Part shown: positions 8,770-17,465 of the stretch, one piece after another | Numbering within the stretch: the stretch's first letter is position 1 | Layout: each line of letters starts with the position of its first letter | Source: Defluviitaleaceae bacterium | Lineage (GTDB): Bacteria; Bacillota; Clostridia; Lachnospirales; WRAX01 | Assembly: GCA_009779935.1 (NCBI GenBank) | Contig: WRAX01000010.1 | Location: 1-64,000, forward strand | Reading direction: 5' to 3' | DNA: 64,000 nucleotides | Notes under the pieces: model-generated | What the model was told of the DNA's origin: nothing | The model's database searches: none | The model's input: the letters and a program-made list of their open reading frames with translations, nothing else | Translations under genes and position numbers: made by a program

Positions 8770-10290
8770 TTACTCAAACATACGCCAAGCCGGGTCATTA
8801 ACAAGAATATAGCTGAAAACAGTATTGCCATCATCAGTTACATGGATATTGTCGGTGGTGGACAAAAAGCCTTCCCGCTCCAATGTCAGAACATGGCGGC
8901 GCACTTCTAACTCCAAAAATAAGGGCGTTAAGCCTCTAAATTCCTCGTCTATATACACCCTTGCCCCTGCCGGGCTGGTGCTTACGGTTGTGCCGCGGGT
9001 GCGGGTTATGGCTTCCAGGTTTATGGTATGCTCCTGCGGGGTTGGGCCAATGGTAACGGTGTGATATGCGGGATGGTATCCCACTGCTTCCAGCAGTAGA
9101 TAATGCACACCAAACTCCATCAAAAATGGCTCGTTTACGGGTTGCCAGCGGTCACCTACATGTAAAACGGCATTTTCCGTTTCCGTGTATATGGTTAGCG
9201 AGCCCAAGCTAAACTCCAACCCATTAAAGTTAAGGTTTGCTGTTTCGCCACGGTTTACGGTTACATCGAAAATAAATGGCTCGATATTTTCCCCACGGAT
9301 AACCACGCGGTTTTGCCCTTCAGGCACACGCAGGCGCATATCCTCATCGGCAAGGGCTGTTATAATTGTTGTGCCCACCTCCACCATGCCGCCTATAATA
9401 TCTTCATTTTGGGGGATAAGCAAATCACCGTGGCTTCTATGCACTTCTATGGATGTTACGAAAGTATCTTGAAAAGTGCCAACACTCACTAAATCAATAG
9501 GGTCAAGGGAGCTTAGTGCAAGGGTTTGGCCGCCATGCCGCACAATGGGATTATTACCCAAATCATATCGGCGGTTGCCGATAAGCAGCCTTCCCCCGTC
9601 TTCGACAGTGATACCCGTAATTTCCCTGTGCATGCGCACCTGTGCGCTTAGTTGCGCCGTTTCCACTGTATTGGAATTGGGCGCATGGTGGATATACACC
9701 ACATTACCGGGCACAAATTGGGGCAGTGTAGCAGGGTTGCCCAGCCTATCCCGTAAAACCGAGTGGGGCTCGGCAAAAAAGCTGCGCATTTCGCCAATGT
9801 CAAACACATATATGTCAATACGGTTACTGCGTATGTCCTGGATAAGTCCTGTTGCGGTTACATTGCCGGGGGCAATAGGGGGCGGGGCCACATTATCCAG
9901 CGGCGGCAAGCCGCCATCATGCCCGGGCAGCAAGTTGTTGCCCGCATCACCTGTAACCATATTGTTTGTGCCGCCTTCCGCTGTGCTGTTTAAGAATGAT
10001 GTAAACATGGTGGCAAATACAAAAACAGCCGCCAAAACAGCCACAAACACCGCCACCACAATGATGATGGAGTAATTTGTGTTTTTGGCGGGGGCAATTT
10101 TCTTTTTGGGGGCTAATTTAGGGCCTGCCGGTACAGGTTCGGGCTTTGGTGCGGCATTGCCCACAAAATTAAATTTTCTGGTTTCGCCCTGCTCGGCTTC
10201 GGGTGGTATGGCGTGGCCGCCGGGTATATACGCCACCCCTTCCCGTTGTATGGGCATTTTTCTGGTATTGTTTTTTTCTCTTTCGTCCAT
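8770..10290 (-). CDS. PEGA-domain membrane-anchored protein
   Basis: 506 residues from the ATG that follows GAGGTG. A basic, Pro-rich cytoplasmic N-terminus is followed by one transmembrane segment (YSIIIVVAVFVAVLAAVFVF, about residues 73-92), a Gly/Asn/Pro linker, beta-rich modules, and two PEGA domains near the C-terminus (SLTIYTETENAVLHVGDRW..., TTVSTSPAGARVYIDEEFRG). PEGA domains are small beta-sandwiches found on surface proteins and near kinases. A type II membrane protein exposed outside is inferred. It is 10 bases downstream of the CotS-like gene, so the two are probably cotranscribed. Confidence 0.8.
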   Translation of the reverse strand: MDEREKNNTRKMPIQREGVAYIPGGHAIPPEAEQGETRKFNFVGNAAPKPEPVPAGPKLAPKKKIAPAKNTNYSIIIVVAVFVAVLAAVFVFATMFTSFLNSTAEGGTNNMVTGDAGNNLLPGHDGGLPPLDNVAPPPIAPGNVTATGLIQDIRSNRIDIYVFDIGEMRSFFAEPHSVLRDRLGNPATLPQFVPGNVVYIHHAPNSNTVETAQLSAQVRMHREITGITVEDGGRLLIGNRRYDLGNNPIVRHGGQTLALSSLDPIDLVSVGTFQDTFVTSIEVHRSHGDLLIPQNEDIIGGMVEVGTTIITALADEDMRLRVPEGQNRVVIRGENIEPFIFDVTVNRGETANLNFNGLEFSLGSLTIYTETENAVLHVGDRWQPVNEPFLMEFGVHYLLLEAVGYHPAYHTVTIGPTPQEHTINLEAITRTRGTTVSTSPAGARVYIDEEFRGLTPLFLELEVRRHVLTLEREGFLSTTDNIHVTDDGNTVFSYILVNDPAWRMFE

Positions 10291-10300
10291 AAAATCACCT

Positions 10301-11248
10301 CTATTGCTTTTGTATATATCCATCCAGCGCATTGCCCCGTGCTAAGCTCTCTTCCATACGTGCAAGATATGCCTTGGGTGCAAAGCTGCGGTTTTTGCTA
10401 TAATAATCCCTTGCAATTTTAATAAATTTATCGGGATACAAAAGCTTGGCTGTAAAAAAATCTTTGTTTATGTCCGCTTCCGCATGCCCTGCCTTGTATG
10501 CGCCAAAAATGTCTGCAAGGGGCAAGTCCCCATCAGGTTCCGCTTTTAGGTATCGTTTAACCATGTAGGTTAAATCCGATAAATAATGCCCATAACCTGC
10601 CGTGGCAAAATTGGAAAAAATTGGCCGGTCCGCCATGTAGATATTTTCTTCTTTTAGCAGGTTGTGGCAAATATAGTTATTATCCCCCAAAGCACCACCC
10701 GCAATACTGACGGAAGAGATATGAGGGGCAAATTTTTCATATCCCCTTAAAAAAAGCATGTCAAATTCCGAAAACTTACCGGCTTTCATCAACTTTTTCC
10801 TGTGTGTTGCCAAATTTTCCAATGCCTTTTGGGGCGGTATTGCTTCTTGCCGCCTTTTGGGCTTGTGGGCAAAGTTTGCACCCATCAAAATTTTGTGCAT
10901 TTTGCCCAAATGCTCCACTACCGTCAAAAAATCCTGTTTTTTGGCAAAGTCTACCTTGGGGGCTGCAAATGTTAGGGAAGCTGTGTAAACATCATCCGAT
11001 GTTTTGTAGTAGGGCAGGTTTTTTTCTGTAACATAAAAACGGTCGGTTTGGTCAAAACCCTCCCTATACAAAAACTCCTTAACCTCATGCTGGAACAGGA
11101 TAGCCTCGACATTTTCTTCTGTGGTATTACTTTTTTGCAGTGCAACAGAGCCTTGGTCGGTAGCAACCAAAAACCCGAATTTTTCACGGTTAACCCCTTT
11201 GGCAGTTAGCCCGAAAAGCGAAATAATGTATTTTACATGTGTTTCCAC
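10301..11248 (-). CDS. CotS-family spore coat protein (kinase-like fold)
   Basis: 315 residues from a GTG at 11248 that sits 6 bases after GGAGGTG; the longer frame upstream runs through a palindrome and is rejected. The kinase-like fold of the CotS/CotI/YutH family shows as FGFLVATDQGSVALQKS, a helix VVEHLGKMHKILMGA, the catalytic-loop-like SVSIAGGALGDNNYICHN and MADRPIFSNFATAGYGHYLSDL. Family proteins are deposited in the Bacillus spore coat; the active site is only partly conserved, so kinase activity is uncertain. This is the best pointer in the window to a sporulating organism. Confidence 0.75.
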   Translation of the reverse strand: METHVKYIISLFGLTAKGVNREKFGFLVATDQGSVALQKSNTTEENVEAILFQHEVKEFLYREGFDQTDRFYVTEKNLPYYKTSDDVYTASLTFAAPKVDFAKKQDFLTVVEHLGKMHKILMGANFAHKPKRRQEAIPPQKALENLATHRKKLMKAGKFSEFDMLFLRGYEKFAPHISSVSIAGGALGDNNYICHNLLKEENIYMADRPIFSNFATAGYGHYLSDLTYMVKRYLKAEPDGDLPLADIFGAYKAGHAEADINKDFFTAKLLYPDKFIKIARDYYSKNRSFAPKAYLARMEESLARGNALDGYIQKQ

Positions 11249-11269
11249 AAAAGCACCTCCGAAAATCCC

Positions 11270-11291
11270 GTAGGGCGTAAGTACGCCCCTA
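11270..11291. repeat. Short GC-rich palindrome, GTAGGG family
   Basis: GTAGGGCGTA-AG-TACGCCCCTA, a near-perfect 22-base palindrome 22 bases upstream of the CotS-like start. It is one of several similar palindromes in the window (see 26985, 30936, 35824, 63317). Confidence 0.6.
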
Positions 11292-11370
11292 TAATCCATG
11301 ATATGAGCAAGCCCGCCCATATATTCAAAGGTGTGCAGTTCATTATAACAGCTTTTTATATGGGTGTCAA

Positions 11371-12051
11371 CTAAATATAGCCGCCATCCAAGTTAAGTAT
11401 TTGCCCGTTAATGTATCCAGATTGTATAAGAAAATCTGCCATTAATGCAATCTCTTCAGGTTTTGCAAAGCGTCCGAGTGGGATTTGGCTAAGTAAATCC
11501 ACCCTTTCCTCGGGGTCAAGAAAATTATTCATCTCCGTTTCCACCACACCGCAGGCAATGGCGTTTACCTTAATACATGCCCCGCCAACCTCCTTGGCAA
11601 GGGCCTTGGTAAAAGCATCCACACCGCCTTTTGTGGCGGAATATACCGCCTCGCAACTTGCCCCCGCCCCGCCCCAAATGGACGATATGTTGATAATATG
11701 CCCACCGCCCTTGCTAAGCATATGCTGCACCGCTATGTGGCTGCAATTTATCACCCCTAAAAGGTTGGTGTTTATCAGGCTTTGCCATGTATCGGGGGTG
11801 GTGTCGGCAAAAAAGCCCACATGGGAGATGCCCGCGTTGTTAACAAGCACATCCAGCCCACCAAACTTGGCTTCAATTTGGTCAAACATCCGCTTGCAAT
11901 CGCCATAATCCCCAACATCACCGTTTAGGGACAAAGCCCCGTCCAGGCTGCCGTGGCGGCTGCAAATTGCCACCTTATAGCCCTTGCCGATAAAGTGGTT
12001 TGCCATGGCAAGCCCTATTCCACGGCTGCCGCCGGTTATAAAAATACGCAC
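11371..12051 (-). CDS. SDR-family oxidoreductase (FabG/YmfI-like)
   Basis: 226 residues from a GTG after GAGGAG; an ATG seven codons upstream has no ribosome site. Classical short-chain dehydrogenase layout: cofactor loop FITGGSRGIGLA, DVLVNNAGISHVG, catalytic Ser in INISSIWG, YSATKGG (YxxxK) and the PG-equivalent loop VNAIACGVVETEM. NAD(P)H-dependent reduction of a 3-keto group is expected; the 3-oxoacyl-ACP reductase-like class fits best. The substrate is not determined. Divergent from the transporter gene at 12122. Confidence 0.85.
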   Translation of the reverse strand: MRIFITGGSRGIGLAMANHFIGKGYKVAICSRHGSLDGALSLNGDVGDYGDCKRMFDQIEAKFGGLDVLVNNAGISHVGFFADTTPDTWQSLINTNLLGVINCSHIAVQHMLSKGGGHIINISSIWGGAGASCEAVYSATKGGVDAFTKALAKEVGGACIKVNAIACGVVETEMNNFLDPEERVDLLSQIPLGRFAKPEEIALMADFLIQSGYINGQILNLDGGYI

Positions 12052-12121
12052 TCCCTCAACTCCTCTTGACATTTAGACGCATTTGAGTTACAATAAGTTC
12101 CAATACCCTTTGGGGGTGCTT

Positions 12122-13024
12122 ATGTTTACGACAGTATTGACAAATTTAATACCCATGGGCATTATTATGGCAATTGGTATTTTTGCCCGTAAGCTGGGCA
12201 TCATCAGTGATGATGTATCTGCTGGCATGTCCAAAATTTTGGTAAATATTACCTTGCCTGCCATGCTTATCATGGGCATGCAAAGGGAATTTACGGCGGA
12301 GCTGTTAAGTGGCGGCTTAATGGTGCTTGGGCTTGTTGCTGCACAAATTTTGGTGTTTTGCGGCTTGGGCCTTCTTGCCTGCATACTTCTAAAACTGCCA
12401 AGGGGGCGGCGTGGCGCATTTGCCTCATCCATCGCTTTTGGTAATGTGGGTTTTATGGGCATACCCATTATTGTTGCCGTTTTTGGGTACGATGCCTTGT
12501 TTTACGCCGCCATAGCACAAATACCCTTTAATTTGCTACTATTCTCACTGGGCATTGGTTTGATGGCAAAAGATGTTAAGCGGGCAAAATTTCGCCCTAA
12601 TATGGCGTTTTTCGCCGCCTTGCTGGGGCTTGCCATCTTTTTAATAAGGTGGCAAATACCCCAACCCATTGGCATAACCCTGCACCACCTTGGCGGGATG
12701 ACAACGCCCCTTTCCATGCTGATAATGGGCGCAATGATTGGCAAACAAAGGGTAAAAGAGCTGGTTAGTGATAAAACCGTGCTTTTTCTGGCAATGCTAA
12801 AACTAATTGCCCTGCCTGCCCTAACATGGCTAATTTTGCGCAGCTTTATTGCGGATGTGCTCGCCCTGGGCGTAATTGTCACACTTTCCGCTATGCCTAC
12901 GGCCGTTATGGTGGTTATCTGTGCCAAGGACAACCCGCAGGCATCCGAATATGCCTCCAAGGCTGTATTTGTAACCACTGCCCTTTGTTTATTTACCCTG
13001 CCCCTTGTTGGCTTGATTTTATAG
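12122..13024 (+). CDS. Auxin efflux carrier (AEC) family transporter
   Basis: 300 residues with about ten hydrophobic helices. The AEC family signature is visible as LVNITLPAMLIMGM in helix 2 and FGNVGFMGIPII in helix 4. Bacterial relatives export or exchange malate, malonate and other organic acids. The ATG follows GGGGGTG; the in-frame upstream TTG at 12083 is rejected because it adds a hydrophilic stretch before the first membrane helix. Organic acid transport would fit the nearby fumarase, but that link is inference. Confidence 0.82.
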   Translation: MFTTVLTNLIPMGIIMAIGIFARKLGIISDDVSAGMSKILVNITLPAMLIMGMQREFTAELLSGGLMVLGLVAAQILVFCGLGLLACILLKLPRGRRGAFASSIAFGNVGFMGIPIIVAVFGYDALFYAAIAQIPFNLLLFSLGIGLMAKDVKRAKFRPNMAFFAALLGLAIFLIRWQIPQPIGITLHHLGGMTTPLSMLIMGAMIGKQRVKELVSDKTVLFLAMLKLIALPALTWLILRSFIADVLALGVIVTLSAMPTAVMVVICAKDNPQASEYASKAVFVTTALCLFTLPLVGLIL

Positions 13025-13068
13025 CGGTTGCGTTTTATTAGCCAAACCGCTGCAGTAGGAGAAGTTAC

Positions 13069-13959
13069 GTGGAAAATTTTACACCCCAACATTTTAGAGA
13101 AAAAGGTCTGTTTGCCCTATTTGGGCAGGCGGGCGTTTTGTATTTCAAATCAGCAAAATTTTTGGCTGTTATGACTATTTTGTCATTTTTGCCCGTATTT
13201 GTTTTCCGCTTGTTTTTGCCGGCCCATCTGGCATATGCTTTTGCCGAATTTCAGGCACTTTTGCAATATTACCTTGCGGGTGGGGAGATTTATATGGCAA
13301 GCCTTATGGCAGCCGCCGAAGGTGATGCGACAATTTACACCTTTATGCATGCAGGCGTATGGCTTGCCTTTTTGCCCCTAATGGTGGGTGCAACCACCTA
13401 CCTTGCCGCCCGCCATTTGGATGGAGAGTCTCCAAATTTCAGCGATATGCTTGCCAATGCCATGCCCCGTTTTCCCGCAATGCTGGCCACCCTTGCAATT
13501 GTTGCGGTTATTATGGTGGGTTTGCTGTTTTTAACGGGCGGCACATTTCTTGTGGCCATCCCCATTTATATTGCCGTAACCATAATGTTTTTTATGCATG
13601 TTACGGCGGATGTGGGCCGCTGGGGTTTTAATGCCTTATCCATCAGCCGCTTTTTGGTGCGTGGTCGGTGGTTTAGGGTGCTTTTCTTCGCATTGTTTAT
13701 TTTGGTGGCTTATGGGGCGGTTTACCTTGCCATCAACGTTTTTGGCGGCATTTTAGGTGTTTCTGCAAGCCTGTTTGCAGAATTGCCCTTTTTCCTGATA
13801 TCACAGCTAATTCTATCCTATTTCCTATTAGTTTTTGCCCTATGGTATTTTGACATAAAAACCCTGCATCAGCGCAACTTAGAAGCGGTGGAGAAGATGG
13901 TGTCCGACACTTTACGGGAGATTATGGAAAGGCGGGATAATGATGATAGCAAGCTTTAA
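13069..13959 (+). CDS. Polytopic membrane protein of unknown function
   Basis: 296 residues from a GTG after AGGAG. About six membrane segments are visible (starting FLAVMTILSFLPVFVFRLFL, then VWLAFLPLMVGATTYLAA, MLATLAIVAVIMVGLLFL, and three more). The last 30 residues are charged and cytoplasmic (EAVEKMVSDTLREIMERR). No catalytic motif is visible. The layout resembles the glycerophosphodiesterase-type membrane domain (YciC-like) group but I would not assign it. It overlaps the YigZ gene by 20 bases. Confidence 0.72.
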   Translation: MENFTPQHFREKGLFALFGQAGVLYFKSAKFLAVMTILSFLPVFVFRLFLPAHLAYAFAEFQALLQYYLAGGEIYMASLMAAAEGDATIYTFMHAGVWLAFLPLMVGATTYLAARHLDGESPNFSDMLANAMPRFPAMLATLAIVAVIMVGLLFLTGGTFLVAIPIYIAVTIMFFMHVTADVGRWGFNALSISRFLVRGRWFRVLFFALFILVAYGAVYLAINVFGGILGVSASLFAELPFFLISQLILSYFLLVFALWYFDIKTLHQRNLEAVEKMVSDTLREIMERRDNDDSKL

Positions 13960-14572
13960 GACCATTGATAAGCCCGCCATAATCGAAACTGTGGAAAAAG
14001 GCAGCCGCTTTATCGGCCATGCCTTTAATGTGGATAATGAAGAGGCAGCCTTGGCACATTTGGCGGAAATACGCCAATTACACGCCAAAGCCACCCACAA
14101 CTGCTGGGCATGGCAAATGGGCATGGCAAACCAATTTACCCGCCAAAGTGATGATGGCGAACCATCAGGCACTGCAGGCATGCCTATGCTTGATTATCTG
14201 CGTAAGGAAGATTTGAAAAATGTGTTAGTAATCGTAACCCGCTATTATGGCGGCACATTGTTGGGCACGGGCGGGCTTGTGCGGGCATATGGCCACGCCG
14301 CAAAAGAAGCTTGTATTGCCGCCCGCATTGTGGAAAAGTTTTTATATCAAAAATTCGCCATTACTGTGCCGTATCATCTTGGTGGTAAATTGGAGCATGA
14401 GTTGCGCACGGGCGGTCACATCATCGCAAATGCGGATTATGCCGACCAAATCACATTCACTGTGCTGACGGAGATGCCAAATGCGGACAACCTTGCAAAG
14501 CATATCACCAATATAACCGCATCCACCGCACAAATAATCCGCACAGAAACCCCTTATTTAGAACGTCCTTAA
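13940..14572 (+). CDS. YigZ/IMPACT family protein
   Basis: 210 residues, the usual family length. The UPF0029 N-terminal domain carries KGSRFIGHA, HNCWAWQMG, DDGEPSGTAGMPML and VIVTRYYGGTLLGTGGLVRAY, all hallmark motifs; a DUF1949-like C-terminal domain follows. Bacterial YigZ is structurally related to translation-factor domains and has no settled function. The start lies inside the end of the membrane protein gene (ATGATG at 13940), suggesting translational coupling. Confidence 0.92.
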   Translation: MMIASFKTIDKPAIIETVEKGSRFIGHAFNVDNEEAALAHLAEIRQLHAKATHNCWAWQMGMANQFTRQSDDGEPSGTAGMPMLDYLRKEDLKNVLVIVTRYYGGTLLGTGGLVRAYGHAAKEACIAARIVEKFLYQKFAITVPYHLGGKLEHELRTGGHIIANADYADQITFTVLTEMPNADNLAKHITNITASTAQIIRTETPYLERP

Positions 14573-14671
14573 GCATCGTGCGGTTGCCCGCAATAACATG
14601 TTTGGAGCGTTTTTATATTAATTTCAAAACAAGCATATAATCATACACATAACAAACGGAGATTTTACTTT

Positions 14672-14788
14672 TTATCTGCAACCAAGTGTTTCCCTTAGTT
14701 CTTTGGTTAGGGCTATTCTTCCAAATTCTGTCCGTTTTTTGTTTTGCGTCAATAAGTGCTCAACAAATAGACCTGGGTGACTTTGTTC
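14672..14788 (-). pseudogene. C-terminal gene fragment, family unknown
   Basis: Between an in-frame TAG at about 14789 and a TAA at 14672-14674 the minus strand reads EQSHPGLFVEHLLTQN and then TEFGRIALTKELRETLGC. The composition is that of a real protein tail, without start codon or ribosome site. Probably the last relic of a deleted gene. Confidence 0.35.
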
Positions 14789-14806
14789 CTATGGAGTATA
14801 TACGTA

Positions 14807-14847
14807 TTATTTATGAATGTGAGTGCTTATTCCACATTCATAAATAA
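14807..14847. repeat. Perfect 15-bp inverted repeat
   Basis: TTATTTATGAATGTG at 14807-14821 and its exact complement at 14833-14847 around an 11-base loop. AT-rich, no adjacent T-run. It may be a relic element or terminator. Confidence 0.5.
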
Positions 14848-15110
14848 ATCACGATGGTTTGTATATGTCACCGGAATCACAACAAATACTTGACACACTG
14901 CATTCTTTTAGTAATGGCACACAAATTAAGATTGTCCGTATTAGCCAATTGCCCTATGGCATAGTTACCATGTAGGTGGGAAGTGGCGAGGAAGCTAACG
15001 TTTATACCCCAAATGGATAAATTGCAACAGAAATTAGGGGTACATATATCACTAAATGCTTGGATTGCAAATGGTCTTCAACACTTCCCAATCCCCTTGC
15101 TTTTAATTTA

Positions 15111-15220
15111 GAGTGTGTTCACATTAATGGGTCGTACGGATTTGCGTGTGGGTTCTGCCAACGACAAGTGGCGGGAAATCAGCACGTAAAGCTGTGCGGC
15201 AGCTTAATGCGAACACGCTC
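15111..15220. mobile_element. 110-bp MITE-like element with TA flanks
   Basis: The ends GAGTGTGTTCACATTAA (15111 on) and TTAATGCGAACACGCTC (to 15220) are inverted repeats with two differences, both G/T-type. The element is flanked on each side by TA (15109-15110 and 15221-15222), the target duplication expected for Tc1/mariner/IS630-type transposition. It codes for nothing. It lies just upstream of the decayed RCC1 lipoprotein gene. Confidence 0.6.
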
Positions 15221-15261
15221 TAATCAAATAAGTAAACGGACGAAGAAAATGGAGGAGCGAT

Positions 15262-15815
15262 ATGAAACGTAAAATTATTACTTTATTATTTTTGTGCTTT
15301 CCTGTCGCTGTCCGCTTGTGGGCAAACTCTGCATAGTGAAGATTATGAACCACCACCACCGACATACCCCTCTGACATGAATTTACGGCAAGAAGTACGG
15401 CAATCGCCGTCGCAACTTCCGGAAGCGGCACAAGTTTTGCAATTTTACCTGATAACAGCTCATGAGGATGGGGCATTAACCACGGGTTCGGCAACTATCA
15501 CGAGCATTGTTTAACAGGTTTCCTCGGTGATGACACACCGGAAAACCGTTATATCCCCACAAAAATTATGGAGGGGGGCTGGGGAAATAACGCCAGCGGA
15601 CAAATGGGTACGTACCGGTGAGGTTTGGACATCGGTGCGGCACCCCCGCATGATTATGGAAGATGTAATCCATGTATTGCGGGTACTTCTCACACGATGG
15701 CAATCCAACGTGACAACAGTTTGTGGGGATAGGGTAGGAACGGCCAAGGTCAGCTCGGCGACAGCACTACCCAAGACAGGCAACGCCCTGTGCGCTATCT
15801 TAAAAAAGCCAACGA
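15262..15815 (+). pseudogene. Decayed RCC1-repeat lipoprotein gene
   Basis: After GGAGG, the ATG at 15262 opens MKRKIITLLFL. One extra base then shifts the frame to AFLSLSACGQTLHSEDYE, a perfect lipobox, and the lipoprotein N-terminus continues to TSIV and a TAA near 15513. Further frames give FLGDDTPENRYIPTKIMEG and, near 15690, AGTSHTMAIQRDNSLWG, a TAG where Trp is expected, then GRNGQGQLGDSTTQDRQRPV. These are unmistakable RCC1 (beta-propeller) repeat signatures (sHtmAi..dgsLWaWG.N..GQLGdgT). The original was a secreted propeller lipoprotein; at least one frameshift in the signal peptide, one nonsense mutation and internal deletions have killed it. Confidence 0.7.
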
Positions 15816-15821
15816 TATACA

Positions 15822-15856
15822 AAAACACCACTGCGGACTGACTGCAATGGTGTTTT
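15822..15856 (-). terminator. Terminator after carbamate kinase
   Basis: Minus strand: AAAACACCATTGC / GCAGTGGTGTTTT (one mismatch) with a 9-base loop and a following T-rich run, 7 bases after the arcC-like stop. Confidence 0.7.
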
Positions 15857-15862
15857 GCTTAC

Positions 15863-16771
15863 TTATTGGAATGCGGTGCCGCTTTGCCCTGCAATAGCTT
15901 CCCTTGCTTTTTCAAGGGCGGCTATGATGGCTTTTTTGCCGCCATTTTCGATAAAGGAGGCGCAGGCCTGCACCTTTGGTAACATACTGCCGGGGGCAAA
16001 ATGCCCTTCATCTTCGTATTTTTTGGCATCTGCTACTGTTAGGGCGGTTAAATCTTGGTGGTCTGCTTTGTTAAAGTTTAGCGCAACATGCTCCACCGCC
16101 GTTAGGATTATTAGCGTGTCTGCCCCGATAAGCTCCGCCATTTTGGCTGATGCAAAGTCCTTATCCACCACGGCATCTATGCCCTTCCAAAGGCCGCTGT
16201 CATTATAAACAGGGGTGCCACCACCACCACAGGCGATGACGACCATATCATCAGCAAGCATCTTTTTAACCACTTCTTTTTCCACAATATCAATAGGTTT
16301 GGGGGATGCTACTGCCCAACGCCAGCCCCTGCCCGCATCTTCCATATAAAACTTGCCTGTTTCTGCCATAATTTTCTTGGCTTCTTCTTCGGTGCTGTAT
16401 GCGCCGATGGGTTTGGTTGGCTTTTGGAATGCGGGGTCGTTTTTATCCACCACGGTTTGGGAGGGGATTGTGGCAACCTCTTTACTAATGCCCCTTGTGG
16501 CAAGCTCGTTGCGGATAGCTTGCTGGATGTGGTAACCTATGTATCCTTGGGACATGGCAATGCACTCCACCAGCGGCATATCATCCTTGCCTGCATCCAT
16601 TAAAAGCTTTATCATGCCCACCTGCGGGCCATTGCCGTGGGCAATAACAACTTTGTGGCCCTGCTCCACAAAATCCACTACGGATTTGGCGGCGGATTTT
16701 ACCATTTCCAGCTGTTCCTTCACATTGTTGCCAAGGGCATTGCCCCCCAAAGCCAGTACGATTGTTGACAT
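15863..16771 (-). CDS. arcC: Carbamate kinase
   Basis: 302 residues, the usual length is about 310. It opens STIVLALGGNALG and has VIAHGNGPQVG, GYIGYHIQQAI, ASPKPIDIVE, VIACGGGGTPV and VDKDFASA, all carbamate kinase signatures. It makes ATP from carbamoyl phosphate at the end of arginine, agmatine or purine/allantoin fermentation. AGGAGG lies 8 bases before this ATG; an upstream in-frame extension overlaps the neighbouring gene and is rejected. No arginine deiminase or ornithine carbamoyltransferase gene is in the window, so the carbamoyl-phosphate source is elsewhere. Confidence 0.93.
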   Translation of the reverse strand: MSTIVLALGGNALGNNVKEQLEMVKSAAKSVVDFVEQGHKVVIAHGNGPQVGMIKLLMDAGKDDMPLVECIAMSQGYIGYHIQQAIRNELATRGISKEVATIPSQTVVDKNDPAFQKPTKPIGAYSTEEEAKKIMAETGKFYMEDAGRGWRWAVASPKPIDIVEKEVVKKMLADDMVVIACGGGGTPVYNDSGLWKGIDAVVDKDFASAKMAELIGADTLIILTAVEHVALNFNKADHQDLTALTVADAKKYEDEGHFAPGSMLPKVQACASFIENGGKKAIIAALEKAREAIAGQSGTAFQ

Positions 16772-16790
16772 AATTTTTTCCTCCTGTGTA

Positions 16791-17465
16791 TTAAAGTTTT
16801 TTGGGATTTGAAGCATTTCGTCTTGTTAAACGGTATGAGTGCCAACCTTCCGAATAAGGGGTTTTTAGCCAAGCTACAAACCCCAATATATTCAAAATAA
16901 TCAACACAGGAATTCCTATTAACCTACGCAAGTCAGCGGGTGCCGGCACGATTTCAAAAGTGGACAAGACTTGTAATACTTGCCTCCCAAGCTCTCCATT
17001 CCATTCTCTTGGGCGTAATTGCGCCCGGATGGTAAAACCATACCTTTCACCTAAGTAGTAAAAGGTTCGCACTTCATGCCACGCTTCCCGAGGATGTACT
17101 GTGGATAGGCGAATTAGTTGCATTTCGTGGTAAAAGGGAGATTCTTGTGTGGGCGAAGTAAGGTGGTTCGAGAGCGTAAACATTGGCGACCTACCACGAA
17201 TCTCCATGAGATGCCTGCCGGTATCCCTGCAATAAACAGTCAAAGTACTGCTTTGCCTACATTCACTAACAACAAAATACTGCCCATCAAGATATATGGA
17301 AAATCTTGGTAAATTGGTTCTTACGGAAGAGGTGCGCCACTTCTCCGAATGGACGACTATCCTTTGCAACCCCCTGTTTTCTCTTAACGTAGCCCTTCCG
17401 CCGCAAGCTGTTAATGTAAGTGTGAACAGAAACAAAAACAGCATGGGCAAAAGCCACCTACGCAC
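16791..17465 (-). CDS. Lipoprotein with C-terminal membrane segment
   Basis: 224 residues from a GTG that overlaps the end of the fumarase beta gene; it gives an RRW basic start, a hydrophobic stretch and the lipobox LTLTACGG. The mature part is beta-rich with two Cys (ECRQSSTLTVYCRD), and a membrane helix lies near the C-terminus (LIGIPVLIILNILGFVAWL). An internal ATG at the next Met would leave a signal without positive charges. No family recognised. Being wedged between fumarase and carbamate kinase it may simply be cotranscribed. Confidence 0.65.
   Translation of the reverse strand: MRRWLLPMLFLFLFTLTLTACGGRATLRENRGLQRIVVHSEKWRTSSVRTNLPRFSIYLDGQYFVVSECRQSSTLTVYCRDTGRHLMEIRGRSPMFTLSNHLTSPTQESPFYHEMQLIRLSTVHPREAWHEVRTFYYLGERYGFTIRAQLRPREWNGELGRQVLQVLSTFEIVPAPADLRRLIGIPVLIILNILGFVAWLKTPYSEGWHSYRLTRRNASNPKKL

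Larger units (their letters stand above)
14573..15261. other. Degenerate intergenic region
   Basis: About 690 bases with no intact gene. It holds a minus-strand gene remnant (14672-14788), a 15-bp hairpin (14807-14847), a plus-strand decayed frame starting at the ATG at 14865 (MSPESQQILDTLHSFSNG..., stopped by TAG at about 14971 and TAA at 15017) and a 110-bp mobile-element-like palindrome (15111-15220). Confidence 0.5.

Noticed and set aside
15863-16816. Carbamate kinase with a 15-residue extension
   Set aside because: The upstream part overlaps the neighbouring lipoprotein gene and has no family similarity; AGGAGG precedes the inner ATG.
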